Part shown: one piece after another, positions 10,488 through 26,950 of the stretch
Position numbering within the stretch: position 1 is the stretch's first letter
How the letters are laid out: every line of letters begins with the position of its first letter
DNA from: Pipra filicauda
Taxonomy: Eukaryota; Chordata; Aves; Passeriformes; Pipridae
DNA length: 64,000 nt
Direction: 5' to 3'
Assembly: GCF_003945595.2 (NCBI RefSeq)
Contig: NW_024104320.1
Location: 2,649,365 to 2,713,364, forward strand
The notes under the pieces: generated by a model
Database searches by the model: none
What the model was told of the DNA's origin: nothing
What the model saw: only the letters and a program-made list of their open reading frames with translations
Translations under genes and position numbers: made by a program

Positions 10488-11429
10488 ATGGAAGCTTGTC
10501 TCTCTCCAGAGCAATTCAATGTCACCTCATATGGTGCTATGACTGTGGCCATCATCACCCTTGAGACATTTGCTGGCATGTGGATAAATGCTTTCATTGT
10601 TTCTGTGATTTGCATGGCCTGGGTCAGAAAGAAAACCTTGAACTCTAATGAGAAGATCTTGCTGTTTCTGGGATGCTCCCGGTTTTGGGTTTTGTGCTTC
10701 TCATGGGTATATTCCTTTTTTTCAATAATTTATCCCAATTACTTTTATGTTCCACCCACATATACTCTAATTTTATCTATTCAGAACTTTTTTGAGTGTT
10801 CCAATTTGTGGGTTTCAGCCTGTCTTTGTGTCTTTTATTGTATAAAAATCTCCAATTTCAGGAACAGCTTCTTCATGTACCTGAAAGTAAAAATTGACAG
10901 GATGGTGCCCTGGCTTTTGTTGGGGTCAGTGCTTTTGTCCCTGGTTATTGGAATCCTTGTCTATGATTTTGTTCATAAACCACACTGTAACAATTCCACC
11001 AGTGAAGGAAATTTTTCAAAAGTGAGTATCAGAATGGAGGAACATTTTTTGTCTATTTTTTTAATCTATGGCTTTGAGTTTGTCACTTCATTCATGGCAG
11101 TCATCTTTTCTGCCCTTCTCCTTCTCTTTTCTCTCTGGAGACACAAACGCAACATGGAGACAATGATGGACCTCAGCATGGATGCCCACATCAAAGCCAT
11201 GAAATTTATTCTCTCCTTCTTTGTAATATACAGCATCAACTTTGCATGTTTGATATTGAATATGGTTTATACCAGAGAGAATGCAAGTCCTGTGGTATTT
11301 CTTCTTTATGTACTTCTCTACACCTTTACTGTTGTTCATTCCCTTATTCTGATTTTCAGCAATCCCAAACTGGAAAAGTCAATGCTAAGGATTCTGGCCT
11401 GTGTGAAGTGTAAGTTTTGCATGAGGTAG
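10488..11429 (+). CDS. TAS2R: Bitter taste receptor TAS2R, copy 3 (complete)
   Basis: Single-exon 313-residue type 2 taste receptor. The start at 10488 matches the paralogues and has a strong context. An in-frame ATG at 10419 would add 23 residues, but its context is weak (C at -3, C at +4). Family marks: N-terminal NVT, TM1 FAGMWINAFIVSVICMAW, FYCIKISNFRNSFF after TM3, loop-2 sequon NNST, loop-3 LLLLFSLWRHK, and TM7 HSLILIFSNPKLE. Intracellular loop 3 is two residues shorter than in the other copies (METMMDLS instead of MQTNSMKDLS). The TM2-TM3 region (about 10671-10811) differs strongly from copies 2 and 4, while the neighbouring TM3-loop 2 segment is almost identical. It probably detects a different ligand range. 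Confidence 0.94.
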   Translation: MEACLSPEQFNVTSYGAMTVAIITLETFAGMWINAFIVSVICMAWVRKKTLNSNEKILLFLGCSRFWVLCFSWVYSFFSIIYPNYFYVPPTYTLILSIQNFFECSNLWVSACLCVFYCIKISNFRNSFFMYLKVKIDRMVPWLLLGSVLLSLVIGILVYDFVHKPHCNNSTSEGNFSKVSIRMEEHFLSIFLIYGFEFVTSFMAVIFSALLLLFSLWRHKRNMETMMDLSMDAHIKAMKFILSFFVIYSINFACLILNMVYTRENASPVVFLLYVLLYTFTVVHSLILIFSNPKLEKSMLRILACVKCKFCMR

Positions 11430-11839
11430 GAACTGTAGTAAAAGCTGGAGCCCTTGAAAAATACTTATATTTCATTATAGAAAACAAATCGTTTAATCTG
11501 TAATGCAATTTTCCAGGTAGTGTGGATGATACAGATGTTCTAGAAAACTTCATGAAAATTCTTTAAACCACATGAGCATGAGTTAAATCATTATCACTTC
11601 ATTTAGATAAACCTTTGAGCTAAATTATTGTCAATAACAAATTCATTTAGCTCTGGTCACATGGGCTGTATGTAAAAAGGCAATGACAATACTGCAAACC
11701 TTCCTCAAACACTTTGGCATTTGCTGATTGAAATGACTGAACTGAACAACAGGTTTATCTCTATTTTGGTTTACATTTCTTTCTACTGTGGCTCTGTTCC
11801 TTGTAATATTTCCAGTTGTATCAGTGCCTGTCAGAGTAG
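11430..11839. other. TAS2R unit-3 3' flank
   Basis: Non-coding; similar to the flanks of the other receptors ('aggtttatctctattttggtt', 'tttgctgattgaaa'). No gene is visible. Confidence 0.7.
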
Positions 11840-12360
11840 GTGGGTTGGGTGTTCCCTGAAGGACTGCATCCTATGGAGACCCCATGCTGGAACTGGCTTA
11901 TGCTGAAGGACTGCAGCCCATGGGTGGGACCCACACTTGAGCAGAGGAAGAGCGGGAAGAAAAAGAAGCGGAGGAGACAACACGTTATGAACTGACCACA
12001 ACCCCCCTTTTCTGTCACACTGTGCCACTGAGGGGGAGGAGGTGGAGAAGGTGGGAATGTGAGAGTGAATTTTGGCCTGTGATGAAGGAGGGGGGAAGGC
12101 GAGGGGTTCTAGTTTTGTGGTTTTTTCTTATTATCCTACTCTATATTCAATTGGCAATAAATTTAATTTTCCCCAAGTCAAATCTATTTTGCTTGCGACA
12201 GTAACTGGTGAGTGATCTCTCTGTCTTTATCTTGAGCCATGAGTGTTTCTATCCTATCTTCCCTCTCTGCCCTGTTGTAGAGTGGGAGTGAAGGAGAGGC
12301 TGTGTGAGGGTCCAGCAGGTGTCCAAATTTAACCATACACAGCAAGCCATGTAAATTTAA
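11840..12360 (+). mobile_element. Degenerate ERV LTR-like element, unit 3
   Basis: Same layout as the elements at 8175 and 15660: 'ctgaaggactgcagcccatg', 'gagcagaggaagagcg', 'gaggaggtggag', 'ggcaataaatttaatttt' and 'cagtaactggtgagtgatctc'. No internal genes. Confidence 0.65.
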
Positions 12361-12524
12361 AATAGTTCCAGCATCCACAGAACAGAATCTGATTTGTTCA
12401 TCTGTCACCAGCTCAGGCTCAGGGGGACATTTTACCTCATCCCAAGTGCCAGTTTTGCATTTCTCATAATAACACCTTCAAACACACTTCCTTCCTCTTC
12501 ATGAAATGCGAGAAACAACCATTT

Positions 12525-13335
12525 AGGCCAGAGCAACCTCTCAACCACTGTAATATCTCCTTTCCCAAACACCACACAATCTCTCAGGCTGCCTCACCAA
12601 CCAACCCATCTCTCTTTAAACAGCAACTGCCCAGAAACAAATAAACAAATAACTAATGCCACTTTATAAAATGTTAGTCCTCCTTCTCTGTCTAAGGAGG
12701 ATTTGGGGTTGAATTAAGATTTCCATATCAAGTTTATAATACCTGCCCAGAGGAGATTTTTATTCTGTTTCTCAGGATTGCATCCTGAACCAATTGTGGA
12801 CTTCTGAGCATTAAAGTTTAGTTATGGATGCAATGGATTTCCCCAGTAGAAACTGTGGAACTAAGAGCCTAAGTAGTTAGTGAACTAACTAGTTAGGCTA
12901 CTCATCTGGGATTTCCCATATAAAGGAGAAAGACAAGGATTGTGGAGAGGGAAGAGGTTCAGCCTGAACCAAGTTCAGATGGAAGTAATTCAGTCTGATG
13001 GAATTCTTCTGATGCAGAAACACACGGGTCTGGTGCTACGTGAGATGCAAAAAGGGCATCCAAAAGTGGCTGGTAGATGAAAAACTGAGAGATTCTTTCC
13101 CCTTCTCAAGTGGTGCTGGAGAGCATGGATTTGAATTAAAAGCAGACATCTGTATTTCAAGTGCCTGACCAACATCTTCCTGCTTTAAAAACCCAGCATT
13201 TGAGACTCTGATTTACATCCTTATATTTTTTAAAGGTGTGAGATTCTCCAGGTAGAACTGAACACAAACTCCAGTCCTGGTATGGTCCTTTTGGTGTAAT
13301 ATCTTCATTTAATTTCCCTGTACAAGCACAATCCC
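12525..13335 (+). repeat. TAS2R-unit spacer, shared flank of unit 3
   Basis: 12530-12890 matches 2660-2990, and 12905-13335 matches 3095-3540 and 9345-9800. Here the two parts are nearly contiguous, giving the uninterrupted form of the spacer. Confidence 0.8.
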
Positions 13336-13720
13336 ATCAGAGACGCTTCATCTTCAGACCTGTTGTAATACAAATAACGTCTATTCTTCTCATATACATC
13401 TAGAGAGAAGAAGAAAGAAAGAAGGAAAACAAACAAACAAGCAAAAAAAGCCACCTACACCATTTATTGTGTTTTTTTCAACAAAACAAGAGGGAATTCA
13501 GAGTAAAGGATAAAGAAGAGAACAGGCAATATCAGAAAATGAAAATTCTCTCAAGGCAACATGCTAATGTCCAACAATATAAAAAACTATGAAAAGAAAT
13601 AATATTTTTGAAAGACTGCAGACAAAACTAATTTGCTCATTGTAGTTGACCGAAGCACAGAAAAGCCCAGATCCTGAAGCCTCACAGGGATCAAAATGGG
13701 TCAGTCACAAAATCACGACA

Positions 13721-14013
13721 CTGTCCACAGCACAAAAACATCTCCACTCTTTGTGCCACCCAACACAGACCTCCTGAACCAACATGCAAATCCTGCACAC
13801 TGACACTGACACCAGGTAAGGAGATACCCAGCACATTTACATCCCTGCACCTGCCCTGCTCTCAAGACCAGAGGCACCAAAATCCCCCCCACCAGCAGCT
13901 CTATAAAGCTCCTCTTTCCAGACCTGACACTCAGGCAACAGCAGACGCTGACCTGTGTTTGGCATTGGTGCAACAGCCCCTTGTCCAGCACAGCACTGCT
14001 CCCAGCTCCCAGG
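13721..14013 (+). promoter_or_regulatory. TAS2R promoter/leader, copy 4
   Basis: Differs from the copy at 6541 at about four positions. Octamer ATGCAAAT is at 13784-13791 and TATAAA at 13902-13907. It has ACG where copy 3 has an upstream ATG. Confidence 0.7.
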
Positions 14014-14967
14014 ATGGAAGCTTGTCACTCTCAAGAACAGTTCAATATCACTTCATATGATGCCACAGCTGTGGCCGTTGTCACCCTTGAGGCATTTGCT
14101 GGCATGTGGATAAATGCTTTCATTGTTTCTGTGATTTGCATGGCCTGGGTCAAGAAGAAAACCTTGAACTCTAATGAGAAGATCTTGCTGTTACTGGGAT
14201 CCTCCCGGTTTTGGTATTTGTGCATCTCATGGGTATATTTCTTTCTTTCAATAATTTATCCCCATTTCCTGTATGTTCAACCCACACTTCAACTAGCTGC
14301 ATCTATTCAGAGCTTTTTAAGTTATTCCAGTCTGTGGTTTTCAGCCTGTCTTTGTGTCTTTTATTGCATAAAAATTGCCAATTTCAGGAACAGCTTCTTC
14401 ATCTACCTGAAAGTAAAAATTGACAGGATGGTGCCCTGGTTCTTGTTGGGGTCAGTGCTTTTCTCCCTGGTTATTGGCATCATTGTCTATGATATCGCTA
14501 ATAAACCGCACTGTAACAACCGCAATTCCACTGGAAGAGGTAATTTTTGGAAAGCAAGTATCAAAATGGATAAACATTTTTTCCCTTCTTTTTTTATTGC
14601 TGGCTTTGGATATGCTGTTTCATTCATGGCAGTCACCTTTTCTGCTCTTCTCCTTCTCTTTTCCCTCTGGAGACACAAACGCAACATGCAGACAAACTCC
14701 ATGAAGGACCTCAGCATGGATGCCCACATCAAAGCTATGAAATCCATTCTCTCCTTTTTTGTAATGTACTGCATCAACTTTGCATCTTTGATCTTGACAC
14801 TGGTTTATGCCACGAGGAAGGGAAATCCTGTGACGTTTCTCATTTTAGTATTTCAATACGCTTTTCCGGGTGCTCATTCACTTATTCTGATTTTTGGCAA
14901 TCCCAAACTGGAAAAGACATTGCTAAGGATTCTGCTCTCTGTGACATTCAAGGCTTGCATGAGGTAG
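14014..14967 (+). CDS. TAS2R: Bitter taste receptor TAS2R, copy 4 (complete)
   Basis: Single-exon 317-residue type 2 taste receptor starting at the conserved ATG, with a TAG stop. Seen: N-terminal NIT sequon, TM1 FAGMWINAFIVSVICMAW, the NSNEKILLLLG entry to TM2, FYCIKIANFRNSFF after TM3 (KIAN is closest to the general TAS2R consensus), loop-2 sequon NST within NNRNSTGRGN, loop-3 LLLLFSLWRHK, HIKAMKSILSF, and TM7 HSLILIFGNPKLE. It is the last receptor of the array in this direction. It keeps all typical features and is the best local reference for judging changes in copy 2. It shares a 3' block (15365-15615) only with copy 1. Confidence 0.95.
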   Translation: MEACHSQEQFNITSYDATAVAVVTLEAFAGMWINAFIVSVICMAWVKKKTLNSNEKILLLLGSSRFWYLCISWVYFFLSIIYPHFLYVQPTLQLAASIQSFLSYSSLWFSACLCVFYCIKIANFRNSFFIYLKVKIDRMVPWFLLGSVLFSLVIGIIVYDIANKPHCNNRNSTGRGNFWKASIKMDKHFFPSFFIAGFGYAVSFMAVTFSALLLLFSLWRHKRNMQTNSMKDLSMDAHIKAMKSILSFFVMYCINFASLILTLVYATRKGNPVTFLILVFQYAFPGAHSLILIFGNPKLEKTLLRILLSVTFKACMR

Positions 14968-15364
14968 GAACTGTAAAAAACTGCTGTAGCACTTGCAAAA
15001 CGTCGATATTTCATTCTAGAAAGGGAGTCATTTAATCTCTCATGCAACTCTCCAGGCAATGTAGATGATACAGATGTTCAGCCTTTATCACTGAGATTAA
15101 GAAGATATCATTCAAATCCTATGAACTAAAATAGTGTGGCTTAAATAAAATATTTTCAATTATAATTTCATCCAGGTAATTCTTTGAGTTAAATTTTTGC
15201 CAATTAAAAATTTATTTAGACCTGGTACATGGGCTGGTTACAGAAGGGCAATAACAATACTGCAAACTTTCCTCAAACACTTTGGTATTTGCTGATTGAA
15301 ACAACCAAAATAACAACAGGTTTATGTCTGTTTTAGTTTATGTTACTTTCTGCTGTTCTAGTGT

Positions 15365-15615
15365 AATATGATGAGCTGTATCACTGTCTGGCAGTGGCTG
15401 ATAACTGATGTGTGAACACATTGATCCCTGTCACTCTCCACAGGTGGTCACTGACACACAAACAGTGATGCAGGAATGGCCGTGGGGGGCACAGGTGGGT
15501 GCAGAGCCCATTGCCCACACCAGCCCTGAGCGTCCTCTCTGCCCCACTTCCTGCCAGAACAGGATTGCCCTGCTCTGTGTGACTGCTCTCCTGCTCTGCT
15601 TTTACTTGTAGGTGA
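15365..15615 (+). repeat. Duplicated non-coding block A (copy near gene 4)
   Basis: Nearly identical to 1135-1385 downstream of receptor copy 1 and absent after copies 2 and 3. Non-coding. Confidence 0.85.
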
Positions 15616-15659
15616 GATTGACTTTTCCAAATGGACACTGGCCCAGTAAAATAACCATG

Positions 15660-16100
15660 AAATAGGATTTGTGCTGGATCAGGGGAAGACCATGAGAAGG
15701 AAGGAGTGGACAAGACAACACATTATTATATTATGAACTGACTGCAATCCCCATTCTCCTTCCCCCTGTGCTGCCGATGCAGAGGAGGTGGAGAAGCTGG
15801 AAATGACAGTGGAGTTGAGTTGAGTCTGGGATGAACGGGGGATTGGAGACATCGGTTTCTAGTTTTGTGTTTGTTCCTCATCATCCTACTCTGTTTTCAA
15901 TAGGCAATAAATTCAGTTCATTTTCCCCAATTCGAGTCTGTTTTGTCATGACAAAATAACAAATGAGTGAGTGTTCCCCCTGCCTTTATCTTAACCCATG
16001 AGCTCTTCCATGCCTGTCCTGTGTATGGGTGAGAGTGATGGAGCAGCTGAGTGGGGGGCTGGCAGCTGCCCAAGGTCAACCCTCCACAGCAGGTCCTCTA
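15660..16100 (+). mobile_element. Degenerate ERV LTR-like element, unit 4
   Basis: Carries 'gagaaggaaggagtgga', 'cccctgtgctgccgatgc', 'aataggcaataaattcag' and 'tgagtgagtgttccccctgc', in the same order as the other three copies. No retroviral genes are present. Confidence 0.6.
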
Positions 16101-17517
16101 AACATGAAATAGTTCCAGCATGAACTGAGCAGAACCTGAATTGGTCATTTCTCTCACCAGCTCAAGTCCTGAGGTGGATCTTAAAAATCTCATCTGGACA
16201 CATCTCCCCACTGAAAGGCCTTGAAAGGACAGGCGCCAACACAACTCCCTTCTCTCCCTCATGTTGCTTGTGCACTTCCTCCTTTAACAGGACAGTCCCA
16301 GCTGATTTCACAACAAGATCCTGGAAGACCCATCTGATTCCCTACTTCCCATGCAACATCATCCCTCACAACCTCACATACCACAACACACAGCAGGCAA
16401 AACCAGCATCTTGCCAATGTCAGCACCACACAAAACAAGGCAGCCCCAGCAAACCACACTGCAGATACCTTCTGCCATCTCCAGGAAAGCCCTGAGAACA
16501 TGACACCCAGCACAGCATCACTGCCCTGTGCACCAGCCCCACTCAGCTGCACCTGGAGGGGACACGTTATCCACCAGCACAGCCACAGTGCACAGCCCAC
16601 ATGGAGAGATGCACTGATGTGCCCAGCCTGGGGAAGCTGACCCAGAAGAGATGTCACAGGTCAATGGGAGGGGCTGCCCAGTGCTGGCAGGGTATGGAAA
16701 ACTGCTTTGGGTCACATTCCATGTTTCTGTGATTGAGAAGTTAAACAGTTAGAAATGCTTTTGCCATGGGAAGTGTTGATGATCAAAGGCACAGCTCAGG
16801 ACCAGTTTCACGGCATTCCTAAAGGCAGAGATATAAAAATAGTTGGGAGTACTGCTGAAAAGAAGGCAGTGTTCCAATACTCTTGGAAGTCACAGATCTC
16901 TGAAAGCAGTAAGGAGGAGCACATTTTCCCTTTTGCTGGGATAGGAATGGGAGATTCAGGCTGTTGGACCCATGTGTCCAGTGAAAGTTCAAGATCAACA
17001 TCTCAACTTCAGCCAGAAGAAGCAACTACACCCCACGACTGAGAAAAGAGAGAGGTAACACCAGAGGTCACAGGCACCTGTAGTGCCTCCTGGTTGATGC
17101 AGGACCAGAAGAAAACAAGGAAAGACCGTGGATATCAGCAGAGCAAGCAGAACCACAACCTCAGATGCTTTTGTGATTCAGGTAGGACTAAAACCATTTC
17201 CCTCCCTCACAATATGGGTAACTGCCGGTCATCTCAATAACTTTAAACATTCCAGTGATTTAGAGTATTGGTATATTTAAACATATTCTGCAGTTTTTTG
17301 ATATTTGAAATCTGATTCATAGAGACACACAGAAAGACAGAAGCATTTCTACCTCTTCCCTGTTAAGGATGTTGTTTGCAGTATATCTCAAGGACACATC
17401 CTTTTGGGCATTTGCTTCCCCCATTCACGTGTATATCACCCTGCAGATTCACCTGAGATCTGCCAGTGCCTTTGCTCTGCATTTCACATGCTCAGAGGCA
17501 CAAACAGACAGGACAAA
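16101..17517. other. Intergenic spacer between TAS2R array and ANKRD66
   Basis: No gene or clear repeat recognised. 16200-16720 is CA-rich and moderately GC-rich. 16750-17500 would contain the 3' untranslated region and downstream sequence of ANKRD66 (minus strand). Confidence 0.5.
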
Positions 17518-23772
<6,255 letters not shown>

Positions 23773-24284
23773 TCAGCTCCTCTCAGGGCGGTTTTAATAG
23801 ATCAAGCAGCACCTGGATTAAAAATGAGACAGGAACTGTGAGAAACCAGGATTTAACAAAAATAAGGGAAAAGGAATGAAAGAGGAAAAGTAATTATAAT
23901 TTATCTTCAAACCGGTGATCACAGACTGATAGTGATATTTGGTCTGTAGTCATGGAAATCTGGAGCCAAGGGCAGCCCTTTATATAAAGGACTTATATAA
24001 AGGACTTGTATCTAAAGCCTTTCTGAAGGGAGTTGCTGCTAAAATCCAGCTCACAGTGAACATTTGCCACGGGTCTGTTGTGCTCACTAACCATGGAAAC
24101 TGGCTCCTCCCTTGCCAGTGCTGCAGATCTGTTACTGGTAGCATTTTATTGCGACAACAGAAACGACTGTGCAAGTATCTTCTCTGATGTTCTTTGGCGC
24201 AAATAATAATAAGGGATAATAATAAGAAGAATGAAACCTACAGAAAAAGTGATGGGCAGATAGTGATAGGGCAAGGGGGAATGG

Positions 24285-24522
24285 ACATAAACTAAAGGAG
24301 GAGAAATTTAGATTAGATGTTAGGAAGAAATTCTTGGCTGTGAAAGTGGTGAGGCCCTGGCACAGGTTGCCCAGAGAAGCTGTGGCTGCCCCATCCCTGG
24401 AAGTGTCCAAGGCCAGGTAGGATGGGGCTTCGAGTAACCTGGTCTAGTGGAAGGTGTCCCTGCCCATGGCAGGGGGTGTGGATGATCTTTAAGGTCCCTT
24501 CCAGACCATTCTATGATTCTAG
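24285..24522 (+). mobile_element. CR1 LINE 3' fragment
   Basis: 'ttagattagatgttaggaaga' through 'accattctatgattctag' is a typical CR1 3' end, about 600 bp upstream of the ANKRD66 start codon. Confidence 0.88.
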
Positions 24523-25949
24523 AAAATAACTGAGCCCATTGCTTAAAATTCTCATTACCAGTCCCATTCAATAGACCCCCATCAAGCAGATCTCCAGCCC
24601 CTGCAAGGCTTTGGATTTCAATAATTATACCTGTGCTAGGGGGTATTTCCCAGCTGCTTTGCTGACGTCTAAGCAGATCGCAAGGATCACTAGGTACTTC
24701 ATCATCCTGAGAATGGAAACTGCAATATTTTCTCCAGTCTGGTCAAATCAATGGGGAGAAAACTTATATTTCCATATTAATAGCTGAGCTTAAGCTAATT
24801 AGTCCTGTCACCCTGATAAACCAGAAGCATTTTAGGGTTTGCTGCAGCTTCTGCATTGCATTTACTTCATGGAGAAATCTTCACAGCTTTGAAAAGAGTG
24901 TGATTTTCATGTTCAGCACGTTGGAAAGGACCAACATCAGAGCTTGCAAAGGCTGATTGTGAGGGAAGGTTTGCAATCCTAAGGGCTACATCCTGAGCCA
25001 GAGATGGATTGGGCCATTTATCTGCTCCCAACTCCCATAAGCATACCAATCACTTCCCAAGTCCAGGCTTGAAGGACATAGAATCATCTCCACTCTGATT
25101 TTTTGTAAGAAAAAGATGAAGTACATAGGTCAGAGGGATTCACAGCCTGCTTCAGTCTTAGGTGGTTGGACTGTGCAGACAAGATCCAAAAAAAAGACTC
25201 ATACTTGTGTTCTACTGAGCTTGACTCCTGCATGTCTGGGAATATCTGAGCATATCAAAAAATAAAATAAATTCTGGAGCTCCTAGTGGGCCACAGATGT
25301 ATTGTCTTTGACATGCCTTGTTACTTGAAGTAACTAGTGGTTACTTCAACCACTTGTGCACTGCCTCCTCCTCATTGCCTCTCACTAGTCTTGAAGAACC
25401 TGTTCCTTTAGATTAAGCAGAGATGTTCTGAGCTGTCCTCCAAGATTTCAACATTAAATCTATCCTGAAAATGTCACATTTTAATGCATCCAGCCCATCA
25501 CTGAAATGAGGGATGGACCAAAGTACAGGATAAAAAACAAACTCTTGGACCTTTTCATACAACTTTCTTATTCTTTTCCAGCTTCAGAGAGAAAGGGAGA
25601 GGAAGACAAGCCACTGATCCCACTCCAAGAGCTCATCAGCTCTCCAAGGGGACAGTCCATGGGACAGCTTCATAAGCAATTTAGGCCAAGCCAAATTTTA
25701 CCTCCCCTCCTCCCCTGCTGCTTCCTTTGAAGCTCATATGGCCGTTTAATAGCTGCTCATCTCTCATAAAATAATCTGTTATTATTGGTGCTGGTTTTAG
25801 GGTTAGTTCCCTGAATTCAGTGTTACCGAGGGGGCAAATGCCAGGGCTGTGCAAAGGGGGGGTGAGTGCAGGTCCCTGCCAGTAGGGACCTGTGCTCAAT
25901 CCGCTTTAAACCTCTCCAGAAGTTGTACTCAGAAGCGGGATATGCTTCC
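24523..25949. other. Intergenic DNA without recognised features
   Basis: Average-composition sequence upstream of ANKRD66. Short open frames only, with no homology or repeats recognised by eye. Confidence 0.5.
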
Positions 25950-26950
25950 CTAGAGTGTGATTACCCCCTTTTCCTAAGGCCAGAGGAAAAGATTCGGCTT
26001 TTTACGGAGCGACCTTGAGGCAAAGCGCTCCTCCGCAGCTGGTCCCCCCCGCCTCGTCCAGCCACAGCTTCTCCGCGGGATGTTGCAACCCATCCGGGGG
26101 AATTTTCTCTTGGGGCTCCTGGTGCTTGACGCAGCCCCACTCCGCCACGCTCGGCAGCACCGCCGGGACATCCAGAATCCATACATATGATCCCGTCCCT
26201 GCCACACGGAGGCACAGCCCGGCACCTCGGCGGCAGCGGGATCCGCCGGGACGCGCAGTCTTTGCTTGGGATGGCCCCGTGCCAGAAACTTGTTTTCCAG
26301 GCCCAGGGGAGATTTCTCCCGGGAAGATTGTCTCAGCTGAAAACTAAGGCAAAGTTTGGTCCCTCCCCTTCGGGCAGAGCCCGGCAGTGGCTCTGCCTGC
26401 GGGACAGACGTCCTCCTGTGGGAGCAGCCGCCGCTCCCCTGGCTCCGCAGGGCTCTGGGTGGCCGTCCTGCTCCTCTGGACGGCGGGACGGGAGCACAGG
26501 GCGACCGGGACACCGCACACCAGGTATGGGAAGCACCAGGCGCTGCTCGAGGGCAAAAAAAGGGTCTGGGGAGAGCACGGGGAGGAGCGACGGTGACGTG
26601 AGGGGGATTTTAAAGAGCTGGGTGGTTGCTGCGCAGCCCTTCACACAGGTTATCAGCGCTCCCCGCTCCCCGGGTTCAGCCGACTCATGCAGGAAGCCTG
26701 TTCCTAGTCCTCGAGGGATCGCGTTTCTCCAGTTCCTCCCTTCCAGCCCCGTATCTGGCCCCAAATCCCTGTGCGTCCCTGCGGAGGGGTGGGATTCACT
26801 CCGGTGGACGTCCCCCTTCGCCGTTGAGTGTAGGGCGAATTTTCCGGTGGGGAATAGTAACCCACCTCCTGACACGGCCGTGCCCAGCCTGGCGATGGGA
26901 AGCAGCAGTGCTGGGCTGCAGCAGAGGAAACTCAGACTAGATGGAAGGGG
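25950..26950. promoter_or_regulatory. Orphan GC-rich / CpG-dense island
   Basis: About 1 kb of high GC with many CG dinucleotides, flanked on both sides by AT-richer DNA. Overlapping open frames of about 280 codons exist on both strands, but they have the composition of CpG islands and match no family I recognise. ANKRD66 (minus strand) starts 2.2 kb away, so this could be its distal promoter with a non-coding first exon, or the start of an unannotated transcript on the plus strand (a GGTATGGG donor-like site lies near 26523). Confidence 0.5.
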
